Shown: positions 27,973 through 37,110, counted from the first letter of the stretch. The stretch is 64,000 nt of DNA from an uncultured Oscillospiraceae bacterium (GCA_959601025.1 CAUGOD010000005.1:45058-109057); one strand, 5' to 3'. A program made the numbers and translations. The notes: generated by a model from the letters alone, not told the origin.

Positions 27973-28248
27973 TTATTTCGCAACAGCGTCCTTGAACGCC
28001 TTGCCGGCTTTGAAAACAGGCTGCTTGGAAGCCGGGATCACGATCGTTTCCTTGGTACGGGGATTGCGGCCGGTACGCTCGCCGCGGGCGCGGGTCTCAA
28101 AGGTGCCGAAGCCGACCAGCTGAACCTTATCGCCGGAAGCGACAGCCTCCACCACAGACTCCAGGACAGCGGCGACCGCTTTTTCAGCGTCCTTCTTCGC
28201 AAGGCCGGACTTTTCGGTAACGGCAGCTACCAGTTCTACTTTGTTCAT
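27973..28248 (-). CDS. hup: HU-family DNA-binding protein
   Basis: Nucleoid protein, 91 residues from ATG 28248 (GGAGG upstream). The signature is complete: MNKVELVAAVTEKSGLAKKDAEKAV, VGFGTFETRARGERTGRNPRTKETIVIPASKQPVFKAGKAFKDAV, with the DNA-binding arm and Pro of RNPRT. It lies inside the mazG-rqcP interval and is followed by its own terminator. Confidence 0.97.
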   Translation of the reverse strand: MNKVELVAAVTEKSGLAKKDAEKAVAAVLESVVEAVASGDKVQLVGFGTFETRARGERTGRNPRTKETIVIPASKQPVFKAGKAFKDAVAK

Positions 28249-28316
28249 CGTATTTACCTCCATTGTTTTTATACACCAGCGGGTTAAACCGCGCATGGAT
28301 AAAATGATCCGCCGCG

Positions 28317-29141
28317 CTATTCCGCGGCTTCACCCTCCCGGGCGATTTGTCTTTTGGCTTCCGCCCAGAGCGCGTCCATCTGCTCCAGCGTCGCCGAGTT
28401 CAAATCCATTCCCCGATCCGCCGCCAGCTCCTCCACAATGGAGAAACGGCGGACAAATTTGTCGCTGGCACGGGTCAGCGCCTGCTCTGCATCGCAATGG
28501 ACAAAGCGGGACACGTTCACCGCCGAAAACAGCAGATCGCCCAGCTCTTCTTCGATCTCCACGGGATCGTTGGAATCAATCGCCCGACGAAGCTCGGCGT
28601 TTTCGCTGTCCAGCGCGTCCAATGCGCCGGAAACATCGGGCCAGTCGAAGCCGACGCGCCGGGCGCGGTTCTGCACCTTGGATGCGCGCATCAGAGCCGG
28701 AAGAGAACGGGGCACGGCACGGAGAAGGTCCGCCTGCGTTTTGCCGCCCTTGGTTTCCCGCTTGATTGCATCCCAGTTTTTCCACACCTGGGCGGAAGAA
28801 TCCGCCGATGCATCCGCAAACACATGCGGATGCCGGACGACCAGCTTTTTGGCGATGCCATCTACCACATCGTCAAAGGCGAAAACGCCCTTTTCTTCCT
28901 CGATACGGGAATGGAACACCACCTGCAGCAGCACATCTCCCAGTTCTTCCTTCAGCCCCTCGGCGTCGCCGAGGTTGATGGCTTCCAGCGCCTCGTGGGT
29001 TTCCTCCAAAAAATCGGAACGAATGCTTTCATGCGTCTGCTCACGATCCCAGGGACAGCCGTCCGGCGAACGGAGAATCCGCATGATCTCCAGCAGGTCT
29101 TCCATTGTGTATCGGTTTTTTGGTGTAAAAGCAACGGCCAT
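28317..29141 (-). CDS. mazG: MazG-family nucleoside triphosphate pyrophosphohydrolase
   Basis: 274 residues from ATG 29141 (GGGGGAA upstream). Two MazG-like helical halves. The first holds CPWDREQTHESIRSDFLEETHEALEAI and LKEELGDVLLQVVFHS with the metal-binding EExxE/ExxD acidic pattern; the second has VEIEEELGDLLFSAVNVSRF. It hydrolyses NTPs and aberrant nucleotides to NMP and PPi. The tetrapyrrole-methylase half seen in Bacillus YabN is absent. It lies between spoVB and HU. Confidence 0.92.
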   Translation of the reverse strand: MAVAFTPKNRYTMEDLLEIMRILRSPDGCPWDREQTHESIRSDFLEETHEALEAINLGDAEGLKEELGDVLLQVVFHSRIEEEKGVFAFDDVVDGIAKKLVVRHPHVFADASADSSAQVWKNWDAIKRETKGGKTQADLLRAVPRSLPALMRASKVQNRARRVGFDWPDVSGALDALDSENAELRRAIDSNDPVEIEEELGDLLFSAVNVSRFVHCDAEQALTRASDKFVRRFSIVEELAADRGMDLNSATLEQMDALWAEAKRQIAREGEAAE

Positions 29142-29205
29142 TTGCGGTTCCCCCGCCCTTTCCTTCCGCCGCGGCGCAGCGCCGCAGGCCCGGAACAAGT
29201 CTATA

Positions 29206-30945
29206 TTACCCTATCCAATTGTGTTTTTCAAGTATCTTCACGATTTTTTGTCCTTTTGGAAGCATCAAAACGTCTTCGCGGGCAATCGCCCGAACTTGAA
29301 GGAGCGCCACGATATAGATAAACACTGCCATAAAGATCGCAATAAGCGTTGCGATCCGGGATGGAACGCCGACACGAACCAGCAGCCCGTCGGCCGCCCA
29401 GGCCGCCGCGCCGCAAAGCGCCGAAGCCAGGAGCGGACGGATGAAAATCATCCGCCATTTCAGCCGCACTCCCGCGACACGGCGGAGAGCGATCAGGCTG
29501 AGCGTTACCATTACGATATAGCAGGCCAGCGTGCTGTATGCCGAGCCCATGATGTTCAGCTTCGGCCGCAGCACCAGCGTCGTATTCAGCAGCAGCTTCA
29601 CCGCGCCGCCGACCAGCACAATCTTGGCGGGGATATCCGCCCGCCCCATCGCCTGAAGCATGGAGTTGATCGGTGCGGTCAGGCAGATAAAGATCACCGC
29701 GATTCCCAGCACCTGAAGCTGGGGACCGGCCACGGCGGCAACCGTCGGGTCGCCCGGATAAATCAGGTTCAGGATCGGCTTCGCCAGCAGGGAAAGGCCA
29801 ATTCCCGAGGGAAGCGCCACCAGCAGAGTGATGCGAAGCACGGCGGAAACCATTGTCTTCAGCTGCTTCCGATCCTTCATCGCCCAAGCGGAGGTGACTA
29901 CCGGCAGGGCGCTGATTCCGAGAGTGAGGGTGATGTTGGGCACCAGATTCACATAGGTCATCGCAATACCACGGTTAGCGGTCAGATACGCGAGAATATC
30001 GTTCGTTCCGCTGGCCTCGATCTGGCTGGCGTACATCTCCCGGATCACGTCCCCGCTGCGCTCCACCACAATCGCTAGGCACTTTTGCAGGGAAACCACG
30101 TCGATCAGGTTGGTAAGCTGGGTAGCCAGCGTTCCCAGCGCCACCGGAACGGCAAACGCCAGAAGACGACGGAAAACCCGCCGGGAAGACATTGGCTTCG
30201 GCGCGGCGGACAGCTCCTCCCGCGTAAGGCCGCTTCCTCTGATTCGGTAGCGGATTACCAGATACGCGAAAGAAACAAAGGAGCCGAAAGTGACGCCGAC
30301 CATCCCTCCCGCCGCGATATACGGCAGGCTGATTTCCAGCGCCTCGCCCGCCGTTGCGGCGGCCTTTCCAAAAACAACGCCGCCGTTTTCAAACTGCCAT
30401 TGGCCGAGACGCAGTGCACCCGAGGCAAGCCCAAGGCCTACCACCAGCTTTCCCACCGCCTCCAGTATCTGGGACACGGCGGTGGGATACATGTTCCGGG
30501 AACCCTCATAAACGCCGCGATAGGCGGAAACCATGCAGCAGAACAGGATGGAGGGCGCCATCACCAGCATGGTAAGCAGTACCGGCGGCATGTGGATGAA
30601 ATTCGGATAGACGAACGCCAGGATAAACATGAGAACCGTACCGAGCGTGCCGGTCAGCAAAAAGACCTTGTTTGCCACCCGGTGGATCACGCGGATATCC
30701 CGGTAACGGCCCAGCGCCATGCTTTCCGAAACCAGACGGGAAACCGCGACCGGAAATCCCGCGGTAGAAACCGTATACAGCGGGATGTAGATATTATACG
30801 CCGCTTCAAAATACCCATAAGCGGTCTTATTGATATTCTGCAAAGGGATTTTAAAGAAAAGCGCACCGATGATCTTGGTCAGTATCGCGGCCACAGACAG
30901 GATCAGCGCGCCGTGCAGAAAGCTCTGCTTCTGGCGATTCGGCAA
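29206..30945 (-). CDS. spoVB: SpoVB/MurJ-like polysaccharide flippase
   Basis: 579 residues from the preferred TTG 30945 (MPNRQKQSFLHGALIL, AGAGG nine bases upstream). About 14 TM helices of the MOP/MATE flippase superfamily; conserved regions are LTKIIGALFFKIPLQNI and YNIYIPLYTVSTAGFPVAVSRLVSE. SpoVB acts in cortex peptidoglycan synthesis, presumably moving lipid-linked precursors. The open frame extends farther upstream, but that part overlaps the amidohydrolase gene and is not coding. Its place before mazG is as in Bacillus, although spoVT is missing here. Confidence 0.9.
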   Translation of the reverse strand: MPNRQKQSFLHGALILSVAAILTKIIGALFFKIPLQNINKTAYGYFEAAYNIYIPLYTVSTAGFPVAVSRLVSESMALGRYRDIRVIHRVANKVFLLTGTLGTVLMFILAFVYPNFIHMPPVLLTMLVMAPSILFCCMVSAYRGVYEGSRNMYPTAVSQILEAVGKLVVGLGLASGALRLGQWQFENGGVVFGKAAATAGEALEISLPYIAAGGMVGVTFGSFVSFAYLVIRYRIRGSGLTREELSAAPKPMSSRRVFRRLLAFAVPVALGTLATQLTNLIDVVSLQKCLAIVVERSGDVIREMYASQIEASGTNDILAYLTANRGIAMTYVNLVPNITLTLGISALPVVTSAWAMKDRKQLKTMVSAVLRITLLVALPSGIGLSLLAKPILNLIYPGDPTVAAVAGPQLQVLGIAVIFICLTAPINSMLQAMGRADIPAKIVLVGGAVKLLLNTTLVLRPKLNIMGSAYSTLACYIVMVTLSLIALRRVAGVRLKWRMIFIRPLLASALCGAAAWAADGLLVRVGVPSRIATLIAIFMAVFIYIVALLQVRAIAREDVLMLPKGQKIVKILEKHNWIG

Positions 30946-31030
30946 AGGAGTCAGTCCTCTCGGCTTACAAATTGATCGGTTGGAAGGATGGGGGCGGTTC
31001 CGGATAACCGCCCAGCGGGAAGCCGCCCAT

Positions 31031-32317
31031 TCAGCGGGAAAGCGCCGTTTGCACACAGCGGCTGACGTGACGGCGAATCCGTTCGATATCCAATGTGGTG
31101 AATTCGCCGTTCCGGTATAAAACACGGCCATCCGCCATGGTCATTTCCAGCGCGTCGGCTCCGCCGGAAAAGAGGAGGTTGGACAAAACGTCATGGCGCG
31201 GCAGCATAGCCGGGGCGCGGAGATTCAGCACCAGGAGATCGGCCCGGTACCCTTCCCGGATATCGCCGCAGTCCTCCCTCCCCTGCGCGAGCGCCCCGCC
31301 CCTGGTCGCCATATACAGCGCTTCTCCCGCCGGCAGAGCCGCAGGATTCCGGGAGACGCCGCGGGCCAGTAAAACAGCGGTCCGCAGCTCCTCCAGCATA
31401 TCCAGATTGTTGTTGCTGGCGGCGGAATCGGTACCGAGCGCCACGGCAATACCCATCCGCCGCATTTTTTCGACCGGGGCGACGCCGCTTCCCAGCTTGA
31501 GGTTGCTCTGCGGACAGTGCGCCACCGTGACCCCTTTTTCCGCCAGAAGTTCCAGATCGCGGTCGGTTGCCCAGACACAGTGGGCGGCAGTGGTCGGATG
31601 ATCGAAAACGCCGGCGTCTTTCATGACCCGGGCCGGCGTTTTTCCATACCGTCCCACGCATTCCCTCTGCTCCTTTTCCGTTTCGGAAAGATGCGTTTGT
31701 ATGCGCACGCCGTACTCGCCGGCCAGCTCCGCCATTTCCGCCAGCAAGGACGGATGGGTGGTATATTCCGAGTGCGGAGCCACATCAATCCGAATACGGC
31801 CGTTTCCCAAGCCTTGGGCGGTATCCAGCAGCTCCCGGGTTTCCGAATAGGCCGGCAGGTCACGGAAACGTGTATTTTCCTCTGTACAGCTTACGCTGCG
31901 TCCGATATTCGCTTTTACACCGCTGTCCAGTACCGCCCGGGCAACCCGCCCGCAGTGATAGTACATGTCGGAAAACGAGACCGTACCGGTAGACAGCATT
32001 TCCGCAATCCCCAACAGGGTTCCCCAGTAGATATCCTCCCCCGTCAGCTTTTCTTCAAACGGAAAGATTCGTTCGTAAAGCCAGCGGTCCAGCGGAAGCC
32101 CTTCACCATATCCGCGCATCAGGGTCATCGCCGCATGAGTATGCACGTTGTAAAAGCCAGGAAGCAGCAGACGATCCTTTCCGTCCACAATCTCGCCCCA
32201 GTCGTCGGTATGGACGGATTTGCCGACATGGACGATCCGCCCGTCCCGCACCGCGACATACTGCCCGGCCAACAGCGTGCCGTCCGCACGAAGCACGTCG
32301 ATATTCGTAAACAGCAT
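31031..32317 (-). CDS. MTA/SAH deaminase-like amidohydrolase
   Basis: 428 residues. Metal-binding YNVHTHAAMTLMRGYGEGL, then VAPHSEYTTHPSLL and IQTHLSETEKE, later AAHCVWATDRDLELL and the Asp in VALGTDSAASNNNLDMLEELR. These are the motifs of the MtaD/SsnA/AtzC-like group whose members deaminate 5'-methylthioadenosine, S-adenosylhomocysteine or guanine. With purine nucleoside phosphorylase directly upstream, a role in nucleoside salvage is likely. Substrate not proved. ATG 32317 has a GGGAGG site. Confidence 0.88.
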   Translation of the reverse strand: MLFTNIDVLRADGTLLAGQYVAVRDGRIVHVGKSVHTDDWGEIVDGKDRLLLPGFYNVHTHAAMTLMRGYGEGLPLDRWLYERIFPFEEKLTGEDIYWGTLLGIAEMLSTGTVSFSDMYYHCGRVARAVLDSGVKANIGRSVSCTEENTRFRDLPAYSETRELLDTAQGLGNGRIRIDVAPHSEYTTHPSLLAEMAELAGEYGVRIQTHLSETEKEQRECVGRYGKTPARVMKDAGVFDHPTTAAHCVWATDRDLELLAEKGVTVAHCPQSNLKLGSGVAPVEKMRRMGIAVALGTDSAASNNNLDMLEELRTAVLLARGVSRNPAALPAGEALYMATRGGALAQGREDCGDIREGYRADLLVLNLRAPAMLPRHDVLSNLLFSGGADALEMTMADGRVLYRNGEFTTLDIERIRRHVSRCVQTALSR

Positions 32318-32371
32318 AGCGGAACCTCCCGACGTCTGGCAATTATGAACGATTCGTTCGCGGCTTGTCTC

Positions 32372-33193
32372 CTACAGGGCGGCCAGAACCGCTTTTATCA
32401 GCGCGCCGAAACGGTCCGCCGCCAGCGCGGCGTTTACCGTCACCTCTTCGTCGCTGACCGTCGCATCCGGCGTCATACCGGCCGCCAGGTTGGTGATGCA
32501 GGAGAGGCCGAGCACCTCCAGTCCGCACTGAGAAGCGGCCACCGCCTCAGCGACGGTAGACATGCCGACCGCGTCCCCACCGAGCAGACGGATTGCGCGG
32601 ATTTCCGCCGGCGTCTCGAACTCCGGGCCGGGCATATAAAAATAGACGCCCTCCCGCAGGTGGATTCCCAGCTTGTCCGCGCACCGGCGGGCTGTTTCTC
32701 TCAGGCGGGGAGAATAGGCCCGGGTCATGTCAAAGAAGCGGGGGCCGAACAGCGGACGGTGCTCTCCCCTCGCGGGGCTTTCCAGTCCGAATTTAATATG
32801 GTCGGCAATCAGCATCAGGTCGCCCACCCGGTACTCTTCATTGACGCCGCCCGCCGCGTTGGTCAGGATCAGCGATTTCACTCCAAGCAGCTTCAGCACC
32901 CGAACATAATAGGCCACGGTTTCGGTGGAATAGCCCTCATAATAATGGACGCGGCCGGAAAAAACCGCCGTTTTCCGGCCGGCGAGCAGCCCTGCCGTCA
33001 GCACGCCGGCGTGGGACGCCACCGTGGAGCGGGGAAAACCTGGAATTTCCTCATAAGGAATCCGCAGCGCCGCTTCCGTTTCGTCCGCCAGACCTCCGAG
33101 GCCCGAGCCGAGAACTAACGCCGTTTCGGGCAGAAAGGGCAGGATTTTCCGGAGAAAGGCGGCGCTTTGTTCGTATTGTTCGGTGGGTATCAT
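32372..33193 (-). CDS. punA: Purine nucleoside phosphorylase, class II
   Basis: 273 residues, trimeric PNP family that splits inosine and guanosine with phosphate. Motifs: VLGSGLGGLAD (phosphate site), FPRSTVASHAG, GRVHYYEGYS, LTNAAGGVN, YMPGPEFETPAEIRAIRLLGGDAVGMSTVAEAVAA, and the base-binding Asn/Asp around CITNLAAG. ATG 33193 has a reasonable AGGAGC upstream. The preceding gene's terminator at 33238-33262 separates it from the zinc-ribbon gene; the deaminase follows 54 bases later, so the two are likely co-transcribed. Confidence 0.94.
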   Translation of the reverse strand: MIPTEQYEQSAAFLRKILPFLPETALVLGSGLGGLADETEAALRIPYEEIPGFPRSTVASHAGVLTAGLLAGRKTAVFSGRVHYYEGYSTETVAYYVRVLKLLGVKSLILTNAAGGVNEEYRVGDLMLIADHIKFGLESPARGEHRPLFGPRFFDMTRAYSPRLRETARRCADKLGIHLREGVYFYMPGPEFETPAEIRAIRLLGGDAVGMSTVAEAVAASQCGLEVLGLSCITNLAAGMTPDATVSDEEVTVNAALAADRFGALIKAVLAAL

Positions 33194-33237
33194 CCGCGTC
33201 GCTCCTTTACGTCCCTGAACAGGGCGTTTATAACAAA

Positions 33238-33262
33238 CAGGGCGGTAGGTCGTACCGCCCTG
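33238..33262 (-). terminator. Terminator of the zinc-ribbon gene
   Basis: Perfect 10-bp stem (33238-33247 with 33253-33262), followed on the minus strand by TTTGTTATAA. Confidence 0.75.
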
Positions 33263-33278
33263 TCATGCTGTCGTCGGC

Positions 33279-33641
33279 TCAATCCGAAAGCTTAACGCCG
33301 CAGCGCTTACAATACACGGAATCCTCCGCGTTCAGCGCGCCGCAGTTTTTGCAGCTGATCCGGTTCCGGCATTCGTCAATTTTATCCCGCAGCCCGGCGA
33401 GCTCCGCTTTCCGCTCGTCAAGCTTCAGGCAGCAGTCGTCCACCTGCCCGGCGATATCCGCGCCGTCCTTACGGGATTCGTAAACCAAGCGGCCCAGGCC
33501 TTCCAACATGGAAGAAATGTCCCGCTCGATTTCCGCCGCCTGCATTTTCAGCCGGGTAACTTCCAACATTTCGGAGGTCTTTTTACCCGCCGTTTCCGCC
33601 ACGCTTTTCGCTTTGGAGAACACATCGTCAAAAGTCGTCAT
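33279..33641 (-). CDS. Small coiled-coil protein with C-terminal zinc ribbon
   Basis: 120 residues from ATG 33641 (AAGGAGG eight bases upstream). The N-terminal two thirds are helical and amphipathic (TTFDDVFSKAKSVAETAGKKTSEMLEVTRLKM, then ERDISSMLEGLGRLVYES), and the end is a zinc ribbon CKNCGALNAEDSVYCKRCG. Proteins of this type are common in Clostridia; the function is unknown. It has its own strong promoter and a leader of about 105 bases with a potential hairpin. Confidence 0.85.
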   Translation of the reverse strand: MTTFDDVFSKAKSVAETAGKKTSEMLEVTRLKMQAAEIERDISSMLEGLGRLVYESRKDGADIAGQVDDCCLKLDERKAELAGLRDKIDECRNRISCKNCGALNAEDSVYCKRCGVKLSD

Positions 33642-33751
33642 ATCCGGATTCCTCCTTTTGGAATTACAAAGTTGGCTGTCGGTCGGACGCCGGCGGCCTG
33701 CCGACGGCTCCAACGGAGATTTTGCCGGTTTTTCCCTCTCCATCGTTTTCC

Positions 33752-33780
33752 ATTATAGCGCAAAAATCCCGTTTTGACAA
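33752..33780 (-). promoter_or_regulatory. Sigma-A promoter of the zinc-ribbon gene
   Basis: Minus-strand TTGTCA (33775-33780), 17-base spacer, TATAAT (33752-33757). Confidence 0.85.
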
Positions 33781-33805
33781 CCGATATCGTCATGGTCATG
33801 ATTTC

Positions 33806-34753
33806 TTAATAAATTCCGTTCCCCACGAACTCCCGCAGGAGAGAATCGGCCGGCATCACATCCAGAGGCATCGGCGCAAAGCGTGCCAGCTTTCCTGCCA
33901 GGCGGGCGGCGGCTTCCGCGTAAGGGCTGTCGGCGGGAACGGCGCGGAGAGAAGGCAGCAGCAGCGGAGCGAAGACGCAGGGCTCGTAGGCGTGGGTAGT
34001 GTCGACCAGATAATCCACCGTGTCCACGAAGGGGAACATATACTCGTTTTCCCCCCGGATCACCTGCGCCCACATTTCCAGCGTGTTCACCACCGGGCTT
34101 CCGCGGAACCGCTCGTCCCGCAGCAGACGACGGGTCAGCCGGAAATCTCGGCGGGTGATCAGCTTATCGTTCCCGTCGTATAACGGAGTGACTGTGTTGA
34201 CAAAAATTTTGAAGGTCTGCTCCCGCGGCAGATGCCGCTCAAAAAACGGGTTGATCGCATGGATTCCCTCAAAAATCACCACCGAATTCGGCTGGATGCA
34301 GAGCTCGCGCGTTTCCTCCGCCGGGCGGCCGGCAGGGAAATCAAAGCGCGGCAGCCGGGTACAGCCCTTTTGAAGCAGCTCCTGCATACAGGTTTCCAGC
34401 GTATCCAGACGCAAAGCCTCCAGCGCTTCATAATCATAGCTGCCGTCCGGAAGCCGTGGCGCTTGTTCCCGTCCGCGGTAAAAATCATCCATAGAGACCG
34501 TATGCGCGTCCACGTCCATCTCCCGCAGACGATCCCGAAGCAGCAGCGCGGTCGTCGTTTTTCCCGAGGAGGAGGGGCCGGAAAGCATCACCAGACAGCG
34601 GCTTTCAAATCCGACGGCCAGATAACGGGCCAAACGGTCGATTTTCTGATTATAGAGTTCCTGTTCGCGCTGGGCAAACCCCTGAGGATCCTCTACGGCA
34701 AGGCGGTTGACGTCCTCCAGATACAGCGTTCGTTTTTGAAATTTCGTTTGCAT
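33806..34753 (-). CDS. Uridine kinase-like (phosphoribulokinase/Udk fold) protein
   Basis: 315 residues with a P-loop GPSSSGKTTTALLL near residue 57, a HTVSMDDFYRG motif, PRFDFPAGRP and the FEGIHAINP strand, as in uridine kinases. Many clostridial homologues carry an N-terminal TGS and AlaRS-like second part; here only a short N-terminal segment precedes the kinase. Substrate is probably uridine or another nucleoside, but the enlarged C-terminus makes this less certain. ATG 34753 follows GAGGATCGCCC. Transcribed from the promoter at 34904. Confidence 0.85.
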   Translation of the reverse strand: MQTKFQKRTLYLEDVNRLAVEDPQGFAQREQELYNQKIDRLARYLAVGFESRCLVMLSGPSSSGKTTTALLLRDRLREMDVDAHTVSMDDFYRGREQAPRLPDGSYDYEALEALRLDTLETCMQELLQKGCTRLPRFDFPAGRPAEETRELCIQPNSVVIFEGIHAINPFFERHLPREQTFKIFVNTVTPLYDGNDKLITRRDFRLTRRLLRDERFRGSPVVNTLEMWAQVIRGENEYMFPFVDTVDYLVDTTHAYEPCVFAPLLLPSLRAVPADSPYAEAAARLAGKLARFAPMPLDVMPADSLLREFVGNGIY

Positions 34754-34903
34754 GGGCGATCCTCATCCGCTCTTTCCCGGCCCGCGCCGTTATTCGGTCT
34801 GTACGTTTCGCAGGGCGACATAACCAGTTTGATAACCGGTATGCCGGTATGCTAGTATATGGAAAAGCCGGCAAAGAAATACGGCCCCTCCCTGTGCTTT
34901 CCA

Positions 34904-34932
34904 ATTTTATTGCTTTGGCGAGCTCTTGTCAA
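34904..34932 (-). promoter_or_regulatory. Sigma-A promoter of the uridine-kinase-like gene
   Basis: Minus-strand TTGACA (34927-34932), 17-base spacer, TAAAAT (34904-34909). The leader of about 145 bases includes CCGGTATG repeated twice (34837-34852). In 34754-35069 I see no gene, only this promoter and the terminator below. Confidence 0.85.
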
Positions 34933-34975
34933 CCGGCCTTTCCGCAAGGGATATCCAAGTCCGCTGTGAAAATGC

Positions 34976-35012
34976 AAAAAGCCGCTCCGCGTTTTTGGTC
35001 ACGCGGAGCGGC
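34976..35012 (-). terminator. Strong terminator ending the glycan-locus operon
   Basis: Perfect 12-bp GC-rich stem (34981-34992 with 35001-35012), followed on the minus strand by TTTTTGCATTTT. It lies 58 bases past the last gene of the operon. Confidence 0.9.
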
Positions 35013-35069
35013 GAAAACGGATCGAGCGATACAGTACGAATAAAACGGCGAATAAAACGAGAATTTCTT

Positions 35070-36977
35070 TTAAAGGCATATCGCCTTGGCGTTATTCCAG
35101 TAAGCAAATTGGTTTTCCATCCGCTTTTTCTGGTCGGCGGTTACGCTGCTCATTTTCTTTTTGGCGGCGTCGACCGCCGCGTCGATCACCCGAATTCTCG
35201 CTTTGGTATACACCTCTTCCGGATCGGGCGGAACCCAGCAGATCGTGTTGGTGGAACGGCATTGCTCACTGCTGTCCGCCAGGGCCTTGTAATAGGAAAA
35301 CATTTCCTTGGAGGCGTTGCCGAACAGCTTGTCGCAGGCATCCTGAAGAATCTGCTCTCCGGTCAGGCTGGAGTCCCACATTCCTTTGGAGGATACATAC
35401 CATAGCGGCCAGCGTACCTCGAAGCTCTTCTGCGTTTTCTCATGATACGTTGCGCTCGGCCCCTGGTCATAATAAATGTAGGAAGCGCCGTTGCTTTTCC
35501 AGAGCTTCTGGTTTCGGGTGGCGACGTTCCCCTGCACCCAGGGAATTTCCGCCCATTCCGCTTTGTCGGCGGCGATGCAGTTCCATTCCCAAATGGAAAT
35601 ATTCTTTACCTTGGCCTTCTGAATGTAGCCCTTGAAGTTTTCCAGCCAGGACTGGGTGTAGGTGTTATGGGTAATGGCGTTGTAGCCGGTGGGGATTTTC
35701 AGGTTCAGATCCAACGGAAGCGTCATACTGGTCTCCCGGCAGAACATAACGTCCACGTTCGGTTCCGCCTGAATAGAGGTCTTGGGCGCGAAATAGATAG
35801 AGTGATAGCTCAGGATCGTGAGCTTTTTATCGGGATACTTTTTGGCGACCGCTTTCGCCACATTATTAGCAAAGGTCAGCAGCTCGTCGGTGTCGTTTCC
35901 CAGCGCGCAGTTTTTGCATTCGCACCAGTTTTTCTCCCACCCGTCGTTGGCGCCGATGCCAAAATTGGTCAAGCTGGGGTCCGCATCGAATTTTTCAATG
36001 ACCTTTTTTGCCACCTCTGCGGCGAATTCCTTATTGGTATAGCAATACTGCCAGTAAGTGTCCGAAGCGCTGTAGGGGTCCCTTTTGCCGTTGACCTCGG
36101 CGAACCATTCCGGATGCGCGGGATAATATTCCTCGCGTGATACCAGGGTGGCGATATTGTGCCCAATGTTTTTCTTGTCCCCGCCCATATACCAGCGTTC
36201 GGAAAATTTTTGATAGTTGTACCAGACGTTGCTGACCCGTGCGGAAAACTGCGGCGTATGGTCAACGTCCAGCGTTCGGATGCTCAGCGTTTTCTTTTCC
36301 GGGATCACCTGCCACAGCTCGTCGGGTCCGAACCAGCCGCAGCCCAGCTTTTCCAGAAACATATTGACCGCGAACTGCGTTCCTTTATACTCCTTATCGT
36401 CGTTTCCGAGCAGCGCGATATAATTTCCCTGCCGTTTCAGGATCACCCGTTCCTTCCCCGGATAGCCGGTCGGCTGCTGAATTCCCAGCTTTTTGGTCTG
36501 GGAGGTCGGCCCCACCAGAATAAAATTACCGGAGGAGAGATCACCGTCGTCAAAGCCGATTTTGATGACCGCGCCGGTCATCTTTCGTAGCTGTGCCTGC
36601 AGATCCTCCGCTGCGGCGCGCACTTTATCGCTGGCATTCCGTGCGATGATAATCTTGGCCTGCGGCGAGCCGTTTCGGGCAATCACGAAATCACTGGAGG
36701 AGGGTGTGGCGGAAGAGGAGGACGGTTTGGACGAGGAAGAGGAGGAGTTCAGCGGATTCGTTTTGCTGGACGGCGAACCGCTCCCCTCTCCCCCGGTGGT
36801 TTCCTCAGTGCCGGATGCGCTCTCCTCCCCATCCGTCGTTCCGGTATCGCTGTAAGAGCTGCTGGTATCGGAGGAACCGGTCGGCTGGCTTTCCGCTTTT
36901 TCGCTCCCTTTGCATCCGGACATGGACAGCAGAAGCAGCCCGGCCAGCAAGCCCGCCAATAGTCTTCTGGTTTTCAT
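35070..36977 (-). CDS. DUF4838 lipoprotein, putative extracellular glycosidase
   Basis: 635 residues from ATG 36977 (GGGAG upstream). Lipobox LLSMSGC, then about 75 residues of Ser/Thr/Gly-rich linker. Next comes a GH67/GH20-like N-terminal alpha/beta domain (KIIIARNASDKVRAAAEDLQ to KERVILKRQGNYIALLGNDD) and the DUF4838 TIM-barrel region with CGWFGPDELWQVIPEKK, IGANDGWEKNWCECKNC and ISIWEWNC. The likely role is glycan cleavage on the cell surface; no member activity can be claimed from sequence alone. It is a paralogue of the cytoplasmic protein at 56597-58273 and ends the operon. Confidence 0.88.
   Translation of the reverse strand: MKTRRLLAGLLAGLLLLSMSGCKGSEKAESQPTGSSDTSSSYSDTGTTDGEESASGTEETTGGEGSGSPSSKTNPLNSSSSSSKPSSSSATPSSSDFVIARNGSPQAKIIIARNASDKVRAAAEDLQAQLRKMTGAVIKIGFDDGDLSSGNFILVGPTSQTKKLGIQQPTGYPGKERVILKRQGNYIALLGNDDKEYKGTQFAVNMFLEKLGCGWFGPDELWQVIPEKKTLSIRTLDVDHTPQFSARVSNVWYNYQKFSERWYMGGDKKNIGHNIATLVSREEYYPAHPEWFAEVNGKRDPYSASDTYWQYCYTNKEFAAEVAKKVIEKFDADPSLTNFGIGANDGWEKNWCECKNCALGNDTDELLTFANNVAKAVAKKYPDKKLTILSYHSIYFAPKTSIQAEPNVDVMFCRETSMTLPLDLNLKIPTGYNAITHNTYTQSWLENFKGYIQKAKVKNISIWEWNCIAADKAEWAEIPWVQGNVATRNQKLWKSNGASYIYYDQGPSATYHEKTQKSFEVRWPLWYVSSKGMWDSSLTGEQILQDACDKLFGNASKEMFSYYKALADSSEQCRSTNTICWVPPDPEEVYTKARIRVIDAAVDAAKKKMSSVTADQKKRMENQFAYWNNAKAICL
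36285..36344. repeat. 60-bp block identical in both DUF4838 genes (copy 1)
   Basis: Identical base for base to 57839-57898, although the flanking sequence and most of the two proteins have diverged. It encodes the segment around CGWFGPDELWQVIPEKK. Confidence 0.95.
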
Positions 36978-37110
36978 AATAATCTCCCATTCTGCGTATT
37001 CCGTTTTTTCGAAAAAGTGAGAATCGAGCGGACTCGGCGCTGGCACAGCCGCTTATTGCGCCGTGCTGCGCCCGAAAAGCCGTTCGCCTCCGCCCAAAAT
37101 CCGATCTGCT

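Noticed and set aside
30946..31131. N-terminal extension of the spoVB frame by 62 codons
   Set aside because: It overlaps the end of the deaminase gene, and the family N-terminus and a ribosome binding site agree with TTG 30945.
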